From positions 3,348,001 to 3,412,000 of the forward strand of contig NZ_SODI01000001.1 in assembly GCF_004365915.1 (NCBI RefSeq): a stretch of DNA of 64,000 bases, read 5' to 3'. Every line of letters starts with the position of its first letter. The stretch's first letter is position 1. Under the pieces are notes generated by a model, which ran no database searches, was not told the origin of the DNA, and saw only the letters and a program-made list of their open reading frames with translations. Shown one piece after another: positions 34,517 to 43,682 of this stretch. Source of the DNA: Cryobacterium psychrophilum (lineage in GTDB: Bacteria > Actinomycetota > Actinomycetes > Actinomycetales > Microbacteriaceae). The position numbers and the translations under genes are program-made.

Positions 34517-37500
34517 ATGTTTAAGAAGATCCTTGTTGCCAACCGCGGCGAAATTGCGATCCGTGCTTTTCGCGCGGCCGTTGAGCTCGGAGCAAAGACT
34601 GTTGCCGTTTTCCCGTTTGAAGATCGCAACTCCCTGCACCGCCTGAAGGCCGACGAGGCTTATCAGATCGGAGAGGTCGGCCATCCGGTCCGTGCGTACC
34701 TCAATGTGGAGGAGATTGTCCGCGTTGCACGCGAGTCCGGCGCCGATGCGATCTACCCGGGTTACGGTTTCCTGTCCGAGAACCCCGAGCTCGCTGAAGC
34801 CGCTCGCGCTGCGGGCATCACGTTCATCGGCCCGGGCGCCGACGTGCTTGAGATGGCTGGTAACAAGGTCACGGCCAAGGAACACGCCATCGCCGCGGGT
34901 GTACCCGTGCTGAAATCGACGCAACCGTCTCAGGACGTGGAGTTGCTCATCAGCCAGGCCGACGAGATCGGCTTCCCCATCTTTGCGAAGGCCGTAGCCG
35001 GCGGAGGTGGGCGTGGCATGCGCCGCGTGGAGAGCAAGGCCCAGCTGCGTGGCTCCCTCGAAGAGGCCATGCGCGAAGCCAACAGCGCGTTCGGTGATCC
35101 GACGATGTTCCTCGAGGCTGCGGTGCTTCGGCCCCGCCACATCGAGGTGCAGATCCTCGCCGATGCAACCGGTGAGACCGTGCACCTGTTTGAACGCGAC
35201 TGCTCGGTACAGCGCCGTCACCAGAAGGTCGTGGAGATTGCCCCGGCACCGAACCTGACCGAGGAAATCCGCGTCAAGCTCCACGCGGATGCGATCAAGT
35301 TCGCCCGGTCGATCGGCTACGTCAATGCGGGGACCGTCGAGTTCCTTCTGGACACCGTCGGTGAACGCGCCGGCCAGCACGTTTTCATTGAGATGAACCC
35401 GCGCATCCAGGTTGAGCACACCGTCACCGAAGAGGTAACGGACATCGACCTCGTGCAGTCGCAGATTCGCATCGCGGCGGGGGAAACCCTCGCCGAGCTG
35501 GGCCTGACGCAGGACAAGATCCAGCTGCACGGTGCTGCCCTGCAGTGCCGCATCACGACCGAAGACCCCGCCTCCGGGTTTCGACCCGATACCGGCAAGA
35601 TCACCACCTACCGTTCTCCCGGAGGCGCCGGCATCCGTTTGGATGGTGGAACCATCAACCCCGGCACGCAGATCAGCCCGCACTTCGACTCGATGCTCGC
35701 CAAGCTCACCTGTCGTGGCCGCGACTACGCGAGCGCCGTCAGGCGTTCCAAGCGTGCCCTCGCCGAATTCCGCATCCGCGGTGTGTCCACGAACATCTCG
35801 TTCCTGCAGGCCGTTCTCGACGACCCCGACTTCGCCGCAGGCGACCTGAGCACCTCGTTCATCGACGAGCGTCCGGAGCTGCTGCGCACCCCCGCCTCCA
35901 AGGACCGCGGAACCAAGATCGTCAACTGGCTCGCTGACGTCACGGTGAACCAGCCCAACGGCGCACGCGTCACCGCGGTCACGCCGGCCGAGAAACTGCC
36001 GGTCCTCGACCTCAGCACCGAGGCTCCGAGCGGTTCGCGTCAGCAGCTGCAGCTGCTGGGACCGACCAAGTTCGCTGCCGCGCTGCGCGCCCAGACGGCT
36101 CTGGCTGTCACCGACACGACCTTCAGGGACGCGCACCAGTCGTTGCTGGCCACCCGGGTCCGCACGAAGGACCTCGTCGCCGTTGCGCCGTACGTGGCGC
36201 GCCTCACCCCGCAACTGCTGTCCGTCGAGGCCTGGGGCGGTGCCACCTATGACGTGGCCCTGCGCTTCCTCGGCGAAGACCCCTGGGAACGTCTCGCCGC
36301 CCTGCGCGAGGCGCTGCCGAACATCAACATCCAGATGCTCCTGCGCGGTCGCAACACGGTGGGCTACACGCCATACCCGACCGAGGTGACGGATGCCTTC
36401 GTGCGCGAGGCCTCAGACACCGGCGTCGACATCTTCCGCATCTTTGACGCCCTCAATGACGTGTCGCAGATGCGCCCCGCCATCGACGCGGTTCTCGAAA
36501 CCGGAACCGCGCTGGCGGAGGTGGCCGTGTGCTACACGGGTGACCTGCTGAATCCGGCGGAAGACCTGTACACGCTTGACTACTACCTGCGCCTCGCGGA
36601 ACAAATCGTAGAGTCCGGGGCTCACGTCCTGGCCATCAAGGACATGGCCGGACTGCTGCGGCCGAGCGCCGCAGAGAAGCTCGTCACGGCCTTCCGCGAG
36701 CGGTTTGACCTCCCCGTTCACGTGCATACCCACGACACGCCTGGCGGCCAGCTCGCGACCCTCCTGGCCGCGGCTCGTGCCGGAGCGGACGCCGTTGACG
36801 TTGCGAGTGCACCGATGGCCGGAACGACAAGCCAGCCCTCGGCATCCTCCCTCGTTGCCGCCCTCGCCCACACCGAGCGAGATACAGGCATCTCGCTCAC
36901 GAGCGTCACCGACCTCGAACCGTACTGGGAGGCCGTGCGCAACGTTTACCGTCCGTTCGAGTCCGGGCTATCGGCGCCCACCGGCCGCGTGTACACGCAT
37001 GAGATCCCCGGCGGCCAGCTGTCGAACCTGCGCACGCAGGCCGTCGCCCTCGGACTGTCCGATCACTTCGAGCTTATCGAGGACATGTACGCCGCGGCGA
37101 ACAAGATTCTCGGACGCGTTCCCAAGGTCACCCCCTCGTCCAAGGTCGTCGGCGACCTCGCGCTGTACCTCGCGGCGGTGAAAGCCGACCCGGCCGACTT
37201 CGAAGCGAACCCGGATAAGTACGACGTGCCCGACTCCGTTGTGGGTTTCATGGCCGGCGAACTGGGCGACCTGCCTGGTGGCTGGCCGGAACCCTTCCGC
37301 ACGAAGGTGCTCGCCGGTCGCACGATTCGTAGCGGTGTGACGGAGATTTCGGACGCGGAGCGCACAGCGCTGAACATGGACAGCACGACCCGTCGCACCA
37401 TGCTCAACCAGCTTCTCTTCCCGGCGCCGACCCGCCAATTCGAGCAGATCCGTGAACTCTTCGGCGACCTGTCGGTGATCGACACGGTCGATTACCTCTA

Positions 37501-37921
37501 CGGTCTGCAGCAGGGGCAGGAGCACGCCGTGGATATCGCACAGGGTGTCCGCCTCTATGTGGGCCTTGAAGCCATCGGTGAAGCCGATGACAAGGGCATC
37601 CGCACGGTCATGACCATGCTCAATGGCCAGCTTCGCCCCGTGTTCGTGCGGGACCGCAGCATCAAGGTTGAAGCGCGCGTCGCCGAGAAGGCCGACGCCA
37701 ACCAGCCGGGACAGATCGCGGCTCCGTTCTCCGGAGTGGTCACGCTCCAGATTGAGGACGGTGCGGATGTCACGGCGGGACAGGCCGTCGCGAGCATCGA
37801 AGCGATGAAGATGGAAGCGGCGATCACCTCTCCGATCGCCGGCTACATCGAGCGAATTGCCATCCCGAAGACCCAGCAGGTCGAAGCCGGTGACCTGCTC
37901 GTGGTGGTTCGTCCGCGCTAG
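34517..37921 (+). CDS. pyc: Pyruvate carboxylase
   Basis: Biotin- and ATP-dependent carboxylation of pyruvate to oxaloacetate, the main anaplerotic step. It has 1134 aa from ATG 34517 (GAAAGG upstream). The biotin carboxylase domain (about 1-450) starts FKKILVANRGEIAIRAFRAA and contains AGGGGRGMR and EMNPRIQVEHTVTEE. The carboxyltransferase domain (about 530-1000) shows DTTFRDAHQSLLATRVRTKD, the metal-binding HVHTHDTPGGQ and a reactive-Lys region HVLAIKDMAG. The biotinyl domain ends with EAMKMEAAI. All domains are intact. Confidence 0.98.
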   Translation: MFKKILVANRGEIAIRAFRAAVELGAKTVAVFPFEDRNSLHRLKADEAYQIGEVGHPVRAYLNVEEIVRVARESGADAIYPGYGFLSENPELAEAARAAGITFIGPGADVLEMAGNKVTAKEHAIAAGVPVLKSTQPSQDVELLISQADEIGFPIFAKAVAGGGGRGMRRVESKAQLRGSLEEAMREANSAFGDPTMFLEAAVLRPRHIEVQILADATGETVHLFERDCSVQRRHQKVVEIAPAPNLTEEIRVKLHADAIKFARSIGYVNAGTVEFLLDTVGERAGQHVFIEMNPRIQVEHTVTEEVTDIDLVQSQIRIAAGETLAELGLTQDKIQLHGAALQCRITTEDPASGFRPDTGKITTYRSPGGAGIRLDGGTINPGTQISPHFDSMLAKLTCRGRDYASAVRRSKRALAEFRIRGVSTNISFLQAVLDDPDFAAGDLSTSFIDERPELLRTPASKDRGTKIVNWLADVTVNQPNGARVTAVTPAEKLPVLDLSTEAPSGSRQQLQLLGPTKFAAALRAQTALAVTDTTFRDAHQSLLATRVRTKDLVAVAPYVARLTPQLLSVEAWGGATYDVALRFLGEDPWERLAALREALPNINIQMLLRGRNTVGYTPYPTEVTDAFVREASDTGVDIFRIFDALNDVSQMRPAIDAVLETGTALAEVAVCYTGDLLNPAEDLYTLDYYLRLAEQIVESGAHVLAIKDMAGLLRPSAAEKLVTAFRERFDLPVHVHTHDTPGGQLATLLAAARAGADAVDVASAPMAGTTSQPSASSLVAALAHTERDTGISLTSVTDLEPYWEAVRNVYRPFESGLSAPTGRVYTHEIPGGQLSNLRTQAVALGLSDHFELIEDMYAAANKILGRVPKVTPSSKVVGDLALYLAAVKADPADFEANPDKYDVPDSVVGFMAGELGDLPGGWPEPFRTKVLAGRTIRSGVTEISDAERTALNMDSTTRRTMLNQLLFPAPTRQFEQIRELFGDLSVIDTVDYLYGLQQGQEHAVDIAQGVRLYVGLEAIGEADDKGIRTVMTMLNGQLRPVFVRDRSIKVEARVAEKADANQPGQIAAPFSGVVTLQIEDGADVTAGQAVASIEAMKMEAAITSPIAGYIERIAIPKTQQVEAGDLLVVVRPR

Positions 37922-37955
37922 GCTCAGTGCCGCTCACCGAGGAATAGAGTCAGTT

Positions 37956-39308
37956 TTGGCAGATCAGCACGACGATGCAGAGGGCATAGACCCTGTGCGC
38001 GGAACTCCCGGTACTCCTCGGGGGCGCGATGGCGCACCCGAGGAGTACCACAGTGACCTCCCGCCGCATACGGTCGACAACCTTGCCGCCGTGCTGCCCG
38101 GTAGCCTCGGCGCACCCGTCACAGCCGCCGTAAAGCCTCGGCGGGCGCTCAGCGGGGCGGCCGAGGATCGCGCGCGCCTCGCCACGCACACGGTCGAGAT
38201 CGGCGCGTCCGCCGTGCCGCGACCGGTTCGGGCATCCACCGCCAGTAGCGCCACCCTGACCTCGGCACAGGCGAGAACGGATGCCATCGTGCCGGGACGC
38301 CGCGACCGGTCTCGTTCCGACACCGAGGGTCGGCAGCGCGACGAGCCCGACTTTGCTGTGCAGCCGGAGTCGGCTGGAATGTTGACCCCCGAACGGCTGC
38401 TTACAGTCAATCGAACGACCCGCCGTGCGCCTCGGGGCGCCTGGAACCAGTTCGTGTATGCGGCGTCCCTGCACCTCGTCAATCTGGGCGACTCGGCGGC
38501 GGTTCAGGCGGAGACGGCTCTCGAGGACCGCATTCGCAAACAATTTGAAGGCGGCACCCGGTTCGTCCCCATCCTCACTCGCAAGGGTGGCGTTGGGAAA
38601 ACAACGGTGACGGCTCTGCTCGGAATGGCGCTTGCGGACGTGCGTGACGACCGGATCATTGCCATTGACGCCAACCCCGATCGCGGCACGCTCTCCGAAC
38701 GGGTGGCCCAGCAGACAACGTCGACCGTGCGGGATGTCGTCACCCAGGGGGCATCGATCGGGAACTTCACTGACTTTTCAACGTTCGTTTCCCGCGACGA
38801 AACCCGGCTCGACATCCTGGCGTCCGATACCGACCCGATGCTCTCCGAGGCCTTCGACGAGAACGACTACAACGTGGTCGCCGACCTGGCGGCACGCTAC
38901 TATTCGATCTCGCTCACCGACTGTGGCACCGGGATCGTGCATTCGGTGATGCGCGCGACCCTGCTTCGTGCGGATTCCATCGTCATCGTGTCGGGCGGGA
39001 GCGTCGACGAGGCGCGACTGGCGTCGGAGACCCTCACCTGGCTCGAAGCCAACGGATACCGGGATCTCGTGAAGAATGCCGTCGTGGCACTCAACACGGC
39101 GACACAGGGCACGAACCTGGTGCGGCTGGAGGAAATCGAATCGCACTTCCGATCCCGTGTCCGCGAGATCGTTCGCATCCCCTACGACCCGCAACTCGCG
39201 GCCGGCAGCGCCGTGTCATACGCGGACCTGAAGCCGATCACCCGCCTGGCGGCCCGGACGCTCGCGGCCCTTGTCGTCGAGGGACTCCCCGTCCGGCGCA
39301 TCGATTAG
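37956..39308 (+). CDS. MinD/ParA-like ATPase with disordered N-terminus
   Basis: About 450 aa from TTG 37956. The first 140 or so residues are low-complexity, charged and Pro/Ser/Thr-rich. A short folded piece follows (TRRAPRGAWNQFVYAASLHL), then the ATPase domain with PILTRKGGVGKTTVTALLG, AIDANPDRGTLSERV and a Walker B SLTDCGTGIVHSV. The family is frequent in actinobacteria, where relatives are linked to protein-secretion or polar-growth machines. The partner here is unknown. It lies between pyc and def. The start is uncertain because the ribosome site is weak. Confidence 0.78.
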   Translation: MADQHDDAEGIDPVRGTPGTPRGRDGAPEEYHSDLPPHTVDNLAAVLPGSLGAPVTAAVKPRRALSGAAEDRARLATHTVEIGASAVPRPVRASTASSATLTSAQARTDAIVPGRRDRSRSDTEGRQRDEPDFAVQPESAGMLTPERLLTVNRTTRRAPRGAWNQFVYAASLHLVNLGDSAAVQAETALEDRIRKQFEGGTRFVPILTRKGGVGKTTVTALLGMALADVRDDRIIAIDANPDRGTLSERVAQQTTSTVRDVVTQGASIGNFTDFSTFVSRDETRLDILASDTDPMLSEAFDENDYNVVADLAARYYSISLTDCGTGIVHSVMRATLLRADSIVIVSGGSVDEARLASETLTWLEANGYRDLVKNAVVALNTATQGTNLVRLEEIESHFRSRVREIVRIPYDPQLAAGSAVSYADLKPITRLAARTLAALVVEGLPVRRID

Positions 39309-39351
39309 GCGACCCACCTGTCAGTTAACCACCAGCATTGGAAGTTCCACT

Positions 39352-39843
39352 GTGCCTGAACGCCAGATTCGTCTCTTCGGAGACCCGGTCCTGAAAACGG
39401 TCTCCGACCCGATCCTCGTCATTGACGACCGGGTCCGAAGCCTCGTGCAGGATCTGGTTGACAGCGTGCAGCTGCCGGGCCGCGCGGGCGTCGCCGCCGC
39501 ACAAATCGGCGTCAACCTGCGTGCCTTCAGCTACAGCGTGGATGGCACAGTCGGCTACATTCTCAATCCCACGCTCGTCGAGCTCTCCGGTGAGCCCGAG
39601 CTTGTCGACGAGGGCTGCCTCTCGGTTCCCGGCCTCTGGTACCCGACGAAGCGCTATCCGTTTGCGCGGGCCACAGGCATCGACCTTGAGGGTGAGCCCC
39701 TGGAGCTGTCCGGGACCGGCATCATGGCGCAGGCGCTCCAGCATGAAACGGACCACCTTGATGGCCTCTTGTACCTGGACCGGCTCGACAAGGAGAATCG
39801 TCGAGCGGCCATGAAGGAGATTCGCGAGTCCGCTTGGTTCTGA
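39352..39843 (+). CDS. def: Peptide deformylase
   Basis: Removes the formyl group from nascent N-formylmethionine proteins, a metal-dependent reaction. It has 163 aa from GTG 39352 (GGAAG upstream). The three motifs are GVAAAQIGV, EGCLSVPG (metal Cys) and QHETDHLDG (HExxH-type with the two metal His and the catalytic Glu). The upstream open frame lies within the preceding gene and is rejected as start. It converges on the acyl-CoA ligase with a 12-bp gap. Confidence 0.95.
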   Translation: MPERQIRLFGDPVLKTVSDPILVIDDRVRSLVQDLVDSVQLPGRAGVAAAQIGVNLRAFSYSVDGTVGYILNPTLVELSGEPELVDEGCLSVPGLWYPTKRYPFARATGIDLEGEPLELSGTGIMAQALQHETDHLDGLLYLDRLDKENRRAAMKEIRESAWF

Positions 39844-39855
39844 TCCTGACCGGGA

Positions 39856-41688
39856 CTAATCGCGCAGCGAGAAGCCTTCGGTGATGGGGGAGCCCGCGTA
39901 GAGGCGATCAATCTCATCGGCGAAGTCCCGCAGGATGATGTTGCGCTTGATGCTCATCTTGGGCGTCAGGTGTCCACTCTCTTCCGTGAGCTCCATGGGA
40001 AGCACCACGAACTTGCGAATCGACTCCGCACGCGACACCGTGTCGTTGGCTCGGTCCACGGCGCGCTGCACCTCGGCCAGGACCAGGAGATTGACGGCGG
40101 CTTCCGCCAGGCTCATCCCCGCGTCGCCCTTGTTGTTGTTGAGCCACACCGGCAACATATCGGGGTCGAGGGTGACGATGGCGGCAATGAACGGTTTCTG
40201 GTCGCCGACAACAATGACCTGACCAACCAAAGGGTTGGACCGGATGGGATCCTCGAGTGCGGCTGGTGCCACATTCTTGCCCCCTGCGGTGACAATGATC
40301 TCTTTCTTGCGACCCGTGATGGTCAGGAATCCGTCGTCGTCGAACTGCCCAATATCGCCGGTCTTGAGCCAGCCGTCGTCAAAAGTTTCCTGGGTCGCCT
40401 GCGGGTTCTTCCAATACTCCTTGAAGACGTTGACGCCCTTCACCTGGATCTCCCCGTCCTCCACGACGCGCACGGATACACCGGGGAGGGGCGGACCGAC
40501 CGTGCCGATCTTTGCCCGGGTTGCGAGGCTGACCGTGGCTGGGGCCGTGGTCTCCGTGAGTCCATAGCCCTCGAGAATCACGATGCCGAGGCTGTGGAAG
40601 AAATGTCCCAGGTGCGCGCCGAGCGGAGCGGACCCGGACACCGCGTAGCGAACGTTGCCGCCCATCGCCTCGCGAAGCTTGCTGTAGACGAGGCGATCGA
40701 AGAGGGCGAATTTGATCTTCATGCCCAAAGGAATCGACTCGCCGGCCTGAAGGGCCTTGGAATGCGCCACGGCGACAGCGACAGCGGCCGTGAAAATTTT
40801 GCCCTTGCCACCGGCTTCGGCCTTCTGGCCGGCCGAGTTATAGACCTTCTCGAACACGCGGGGGACAGCCAGCAGGAAGGTGGGCTTGAAACTTCCGAGG
40901 GAGGGCAGAAGCTGGCGGGTGTCCGGCTGATGTCCCACCCGCACGCCGGCATGCACGCTCAATATGGCAATGAAACGCGCGAAAATGTGTGCCGTCGTGA
41001 TGAACAGGAGAGTCGATGCGCCGTTCGGGTCGGAGAGCACCTCTTTGAGCGCGACCGCTGCATTGCGGCTGGTTTCCACGAAGTTCGCGTGAGTGAGAAC
41101 GCATCCCTTGGGTTTTCCCGTGGAACCGGAGGTGTAGATGAGGGTTGCCATGTCGTCTCCGACGGCGAGATTACGTCGGTTTTCGATCTCGGCGTCGGGG
41201 ACGTCAACGCCCGCGGCGACGAGCTTGTCGAGGTCACCGAGGTCAATCTGCCAGACCTGAGCGACGTTGGGAAGGTCAGCGTGCACCTCATCGAAACGCG
41301 CGAAGTGATCGGCCGTCTCCAGGATGATGGCGGTCGCGCCGGAGTCGCTGAGGTTCCAGTGCACCTGGCTGGGGGAGCTCGTGTCGTAGACGGGCACCAG
41401 GATGGCGCCGGCGAACCACGTCGCGAAATCGATGAGTGTCCATTCGTAGCGCGTCTTGCACACGAGGCCGATCTTGTCTCCGGGCTGGATTCCTGCGGCG
41501 ACGAGGCCCTTGGCCAGGGCGATGACCTGGGAATAAAATTCCTTCACCGTGACGGGAAGCCATCCGCTCGCGTTCGGCAACGAAAAGAGCACGAGGTCCG
41601 GCGTGGCTTTGAGGCGCTCGACGAGGAGGTCTGTGGCGTTGGCGCTCGGGTCAGCGGCCACAACGGCTGGTGTGTCGAATTGCTTCAC
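39856..41688 (-). CDS. Long-chain fatty-acid-CoA ligase (FadD15-like)
   Basis: An ATP-dependent enzyme that activates fatty acids to acyl-CoA. It has 610 aa from GTG 41688 (GGGAG 5 nt upstream). ANL-superfamily motifs are YTSGSTGKPKGCVLTH (phosphate loop), EGYGLTETTAPATV, the hinge Asp region DDGWLKTGDIGQFDDDGFL, and ITGRKKEIIVTAGGKNVAP. The C-terminal catalytic Lys region is PKMSIKRNIIL. It matches the AMP-dependent ligases often found between def and glk in Microbacteriaceae. It is divergent from glk. The chain-length preference is not predictable. Confidence 0.92.
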   Translation of the reverse strand: MKQFDTPAVVAADPSANATDLLVERLKATPDLVLFSLPNASGWLPVTVKEFYSQVIALAKGLVAAGIQPGDKIGLVCKTRYEWTLIDFATWFAGAILVPVYDTSSPSQVHWNLSDSGATAIILETADHFARFDEVHADLPNVAQVWQIDLGDLDKLVAAGVDVPDAEIENRRNLAVGDDMATLIYTSGSTGKPKGCVLTHANFVETSRNAAVALKEVLSDPNGASTLLFITTAHIFARFIAILSVHAGVRVGHQPDTRQLLPSLGSFKPTFLLAVPRVFEKVYNSAGQKAEAGGKGKIFTAAVAVAVAHSKALQAGESIPLGMKIKFALFDRLVYSKLREAMGGNVRYAVSGSAPLGAHLGHFFHSLGIVILEGYGLTETTAPATVSLATRAKIGTVGPPLPGVSVRVVEDGEIQVKGVNVFKEYWKNPQATQETFDDGWLKTGDIGQFDDDGFLTITGRKKEIIVTAGGKNVAPAALEDPIRSNPLVGQVIVVGDQKPFIAAIVTLDPDMLPVWLNNNKGDAGMSLAEAAVNLLVLAEVQRAVDRANDTVSRAESIRKFVVLPMELTEESGHLTPKMSIKRNIILRDFADEIDRLYAGSPITEGFSLRD

Positions 41689-41780
41689 GGTAACTCCCTT
41701 GGTACCGGCGGGGCGCACTTCGTTTGCCCCGCGGATGTTGGCGGTGATCTGGTGCTTCGCTGCACGACGGGCTGCTTAAG

Positions 41781-41786
41781 TACACT
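41781..41786 (+). promoter_or_regulatory. Candidate -10 element for glk
   Basis: TACACT would start RNA near 41793 and give a leader of about 65 nt with GAAAGG before the glk ATG. It lies in the divergent fadD/glk gap. No clear -35. Confidence 0.35.
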
Positions 41787-41857
41787 CTAGGTGGTGCAGT
41801 GTGTGCCTGCTAGGTCGCCACGCCCGCTCCCTCCTGCCCGCAACGAAAGGTGCTGCC

Positions 41858-42802
41858 ATGCACGCCATTGGAATTGATATTGGGGGCACCAAGATCGCTG
41901 GTGCGCTTGTTGATGAAAACGGAGTTATTCTTCGTTCTGACCGCCAACCCACAAATCCCAACGATCCAGGCGAGATCGAGGACGTGGTTGTGGCGATGAT
42001 CACCAGTCTCGGGCTGGGCGAGGACGTTGTCGCCGCCGGAGTGGCGGCGGCGGGCTTCATCGATGCCGCACAGTCCACTGTGTACTACGCCCCCAACATT
42101 CACTGGCGTAACGAGCCCTTCCGCGCCAAGCTTGAGGCGAGGGTCGACCTGCCGATCATCATCGAGAACGACGCGAACGCGGCGGGCTGGGCTGAATTCC
42201 GTTATGGGGCCGGCCGTGACTTCACCGACATGGTCACGCTCACCATCGGCACGGGGGTCGGGGGCGCGATTGTGGCCAACGGCAGCCTGTTCCGGGGCGG
42301 GTTCGGCGCCGGCGCTGAATTGGGTCATCTGCGCTTGGTTCCCGACGGGCTGCCCTGCGGGTGTGGGGCCCGAGGATGCATCGAACAGTACGGGTCGGGC
42401 CGAGCCTTGCTGCGCATCGCCAATGAAATTGCCGACGCCGGCTCACTGGGGGCGGATCTCGCGGCTGCACGGGCGCGCCACGGGAAGCTCACCGGAAAGG
42501 AGGTCGGACGCCTCATCGAGCTCGGCGACCCGGGCGCGGTCGCCGCACTGCGGACGATCGGCGAGTCCCTGGGCGAGGCCTGCGCGAGCCTGGGCGCCGT
42601 TCTGGACCCCCAGGTCTTCGTTTTCGGTGGGGGAGTCGCCGCCGCCGGAGACCTGCTTCTTGAACCGATACGCGCGGCGTACCTCGAGCACCTGCCGGCG
42701 CGGGGGTATCATCCCGAAGCAGCCTTTGCGATCGCGCAGCTCGTCAACAACGCGGGTGTGGTGGGTGCCGCGGACCTCGCGCGAATCGCCGCCCTGCGCT
42801 GA
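41858..42802 (+). CDS. glk: ROK-family glucokinase
   Basis: Phosphorylates glucose to glucose 6-phosphate. It has 314 aa from ATG 41858 (GAAAGG upstream). Motifs are the ATP-site GIDIGGTKIAGALVDENG, the catalytic-Asp segment PIIIENDANAAGWAE, TIGTGVGGAIV, EXGH-type AELGHL, and the zinc-binding CGCGARGCIEQYGSG. The absence of an N-terminal winged helix makes it a kinase and not a NagC-type repressor. plsC follows after 83 bp. Confidence 0.93.
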   Translation: MHAIGIDIGGTKIAGALVDENGVILRSDRQPTNPNDPGEIEDVVVAMITSLGLGEDVVAAGVAAAGFIDAAQSTVYYAPNIHWRNEPFRAKLEARVDLPIIIENDANAAGWAEFRYGAGRDFTDMVTLTIGTGVGGAIVANGSLFRGGFGAGAELGHLRLVPDGLPCGCGARGCIEQYGSGRALLRIANEIADAGSLGADLAAARARHGKLTGKEVGRLIELGDPGAVAALRTIGESLGEACASLGAVLDPQVFVFGGGVAAAGDLLLEPIRAAYLEHLPARGYHPEAAFAIAQLVNNAGVVGAADLARIAALR

Positions 42803-42852
42803 GAGCGCTACGGCGCTGATTGCGCGTGCTGAAGTGGCGATGACACTCGCCG

Positions 42853-42858
42853 TATGAT
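42853..42858 (+). promoter_or_regulatory. Candidate -10 element for plsC
   Basis: TATGAT with a start site predicted near 42865, about 20 nt before the ATG at 42886. GGAG lies 10-13 nt before that ATG. Confidence 0.4.
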
Positions 42859-42885
42859 GTTTGAGTCGGATGGAGATCGAGCACA

Positions 42886-43575
42886 ATGTTTTACTGGTTT
42901 ATGAAGAACATTGTGGTCGGGCCGCTCTTGCTGGGAATCTTCCGGCCATGGGTGGTGGGCCTGGAGAACATTCCGAAGACCGGTGGGGTCATCCTCGCCA
43001 GCAACCACCTGTCCTTCATTGATTCGATCTTCCTCCCCCTCGTCGTGTCGCGCCGGGTGGTGTTCCTCGCCAAAAGTGAGTACTTCACCGGAACCGGGCT
43101 GAAAGGGTGGGCCACCCGGCAGTTCTTCAAGGCCAGCGGACAGCTTCCGATTGACCGCTCGGGCGGTAAAGCGTCTGAGGACTCGCTCAACACGGGCCTT
43201 CGCGTGCTCGGCGCGGGCGGAGTGCTGGGGATCTACCCCGAGGGCACGCGCAGCCCGGACGCCCGCATGTATCGAGGACGCACGGGTGTGGCCCGTATGG
43301 TCCTGGAGTCCGGTGTGCCGGTGATTCCCGTCGCCATGATCGACACCGAAAAGGCCATGCCCACCGGCACGCGCATTCCCAAGGTGCGCCGAATCGGGAT
43401 CGTCCTGGGCGCTCCGCTTGATTTCACCCGTTTCGAAGGCATGGAGGGTGATCGCTTTGTACTCAGGTCCGTCACCGATGAACTCATGTATGAACTCCAG
43501 CGGCTCAGCACCCAGGAGTACGTCGACGTGTACGCGACGAGCGTGAAAGAGAAGCGGGCCGACCTTTCGCGATAG
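42886..43575 (+). CDS. plsC: 1-Acyl-glycerol-3-phosphate acyltransferase (PlsC family)
   Basis: Transfers an acyl chain to lysophosphatidic acid in phospholipid synthesis. The 229 aa protein shows all four acyltransferase blocks: ASNHLSFIDSIFLPL (HX4D), FFKASGQLPIDRSGG, GIYPEGTRSPDARMYRGRTG and VIPVAMIDTEKAMP. The N-terminus is hydrophobic and probably membrane-associated. A plsC-aroG-pknL order is shared with mycobacteria, supporting conserved synteny. Confidence 0.92.
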   Translation: MFYWFMKNIVVGPLLLGIFRPWVVGLENIPKTGGVILASNHLSFIDSIFLPLVVSRRVVFLAKSEYFTGTGLKGWATRQFFKASGQLPIDRSGGKASEDSLNTGLRVLGAGGVLGIYPEGTRSPDARMYRGRTGVARMVLESGVPVIPVAMIDTEKAMPTGTRIPKVRRIGIVLGAPLDFTRFEGMEGDRFVLRSVTDELMYELQRLSTQEYVDVYATSVKEKRADLSR

Positions 43576-43578
43576 GCT
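43573..43578 (+). promoter_or_regulatory. Candidate -10 element for aroG
   Basis: TAGGCT overlapping the plsC stop codon. It would give aroG a leader of about 98 nt, long enough for control. A 14-codon frame inside that leader (43645-43689) ends in Trp-stop and overlaps the aroG start. Confidence 0.4.
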
Positions 43579-43682
43579 GAAAACACTGCGCTTTGCCCCA
43601 TTCAGGGCAGTGCCCCGCGTGGGTGCCGCACCATTCAGGCGTGCATGTGTGTGCGCCGTAGACAGAAAACAGGAAATATTTC

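Noticed and set aside
34475..36214. 579-aa minus-strand frame across pyc
   Set aside because: Shadow of the biotin carboxylase coding frame.
39970..41790. 606-aa plus-strand frame opposite the acyl-CoA ligase
   Set aside because: The ligase on the minus strand has all ANL motifs; the other frame is a shadow rich in His, Gly, Val and Asp.
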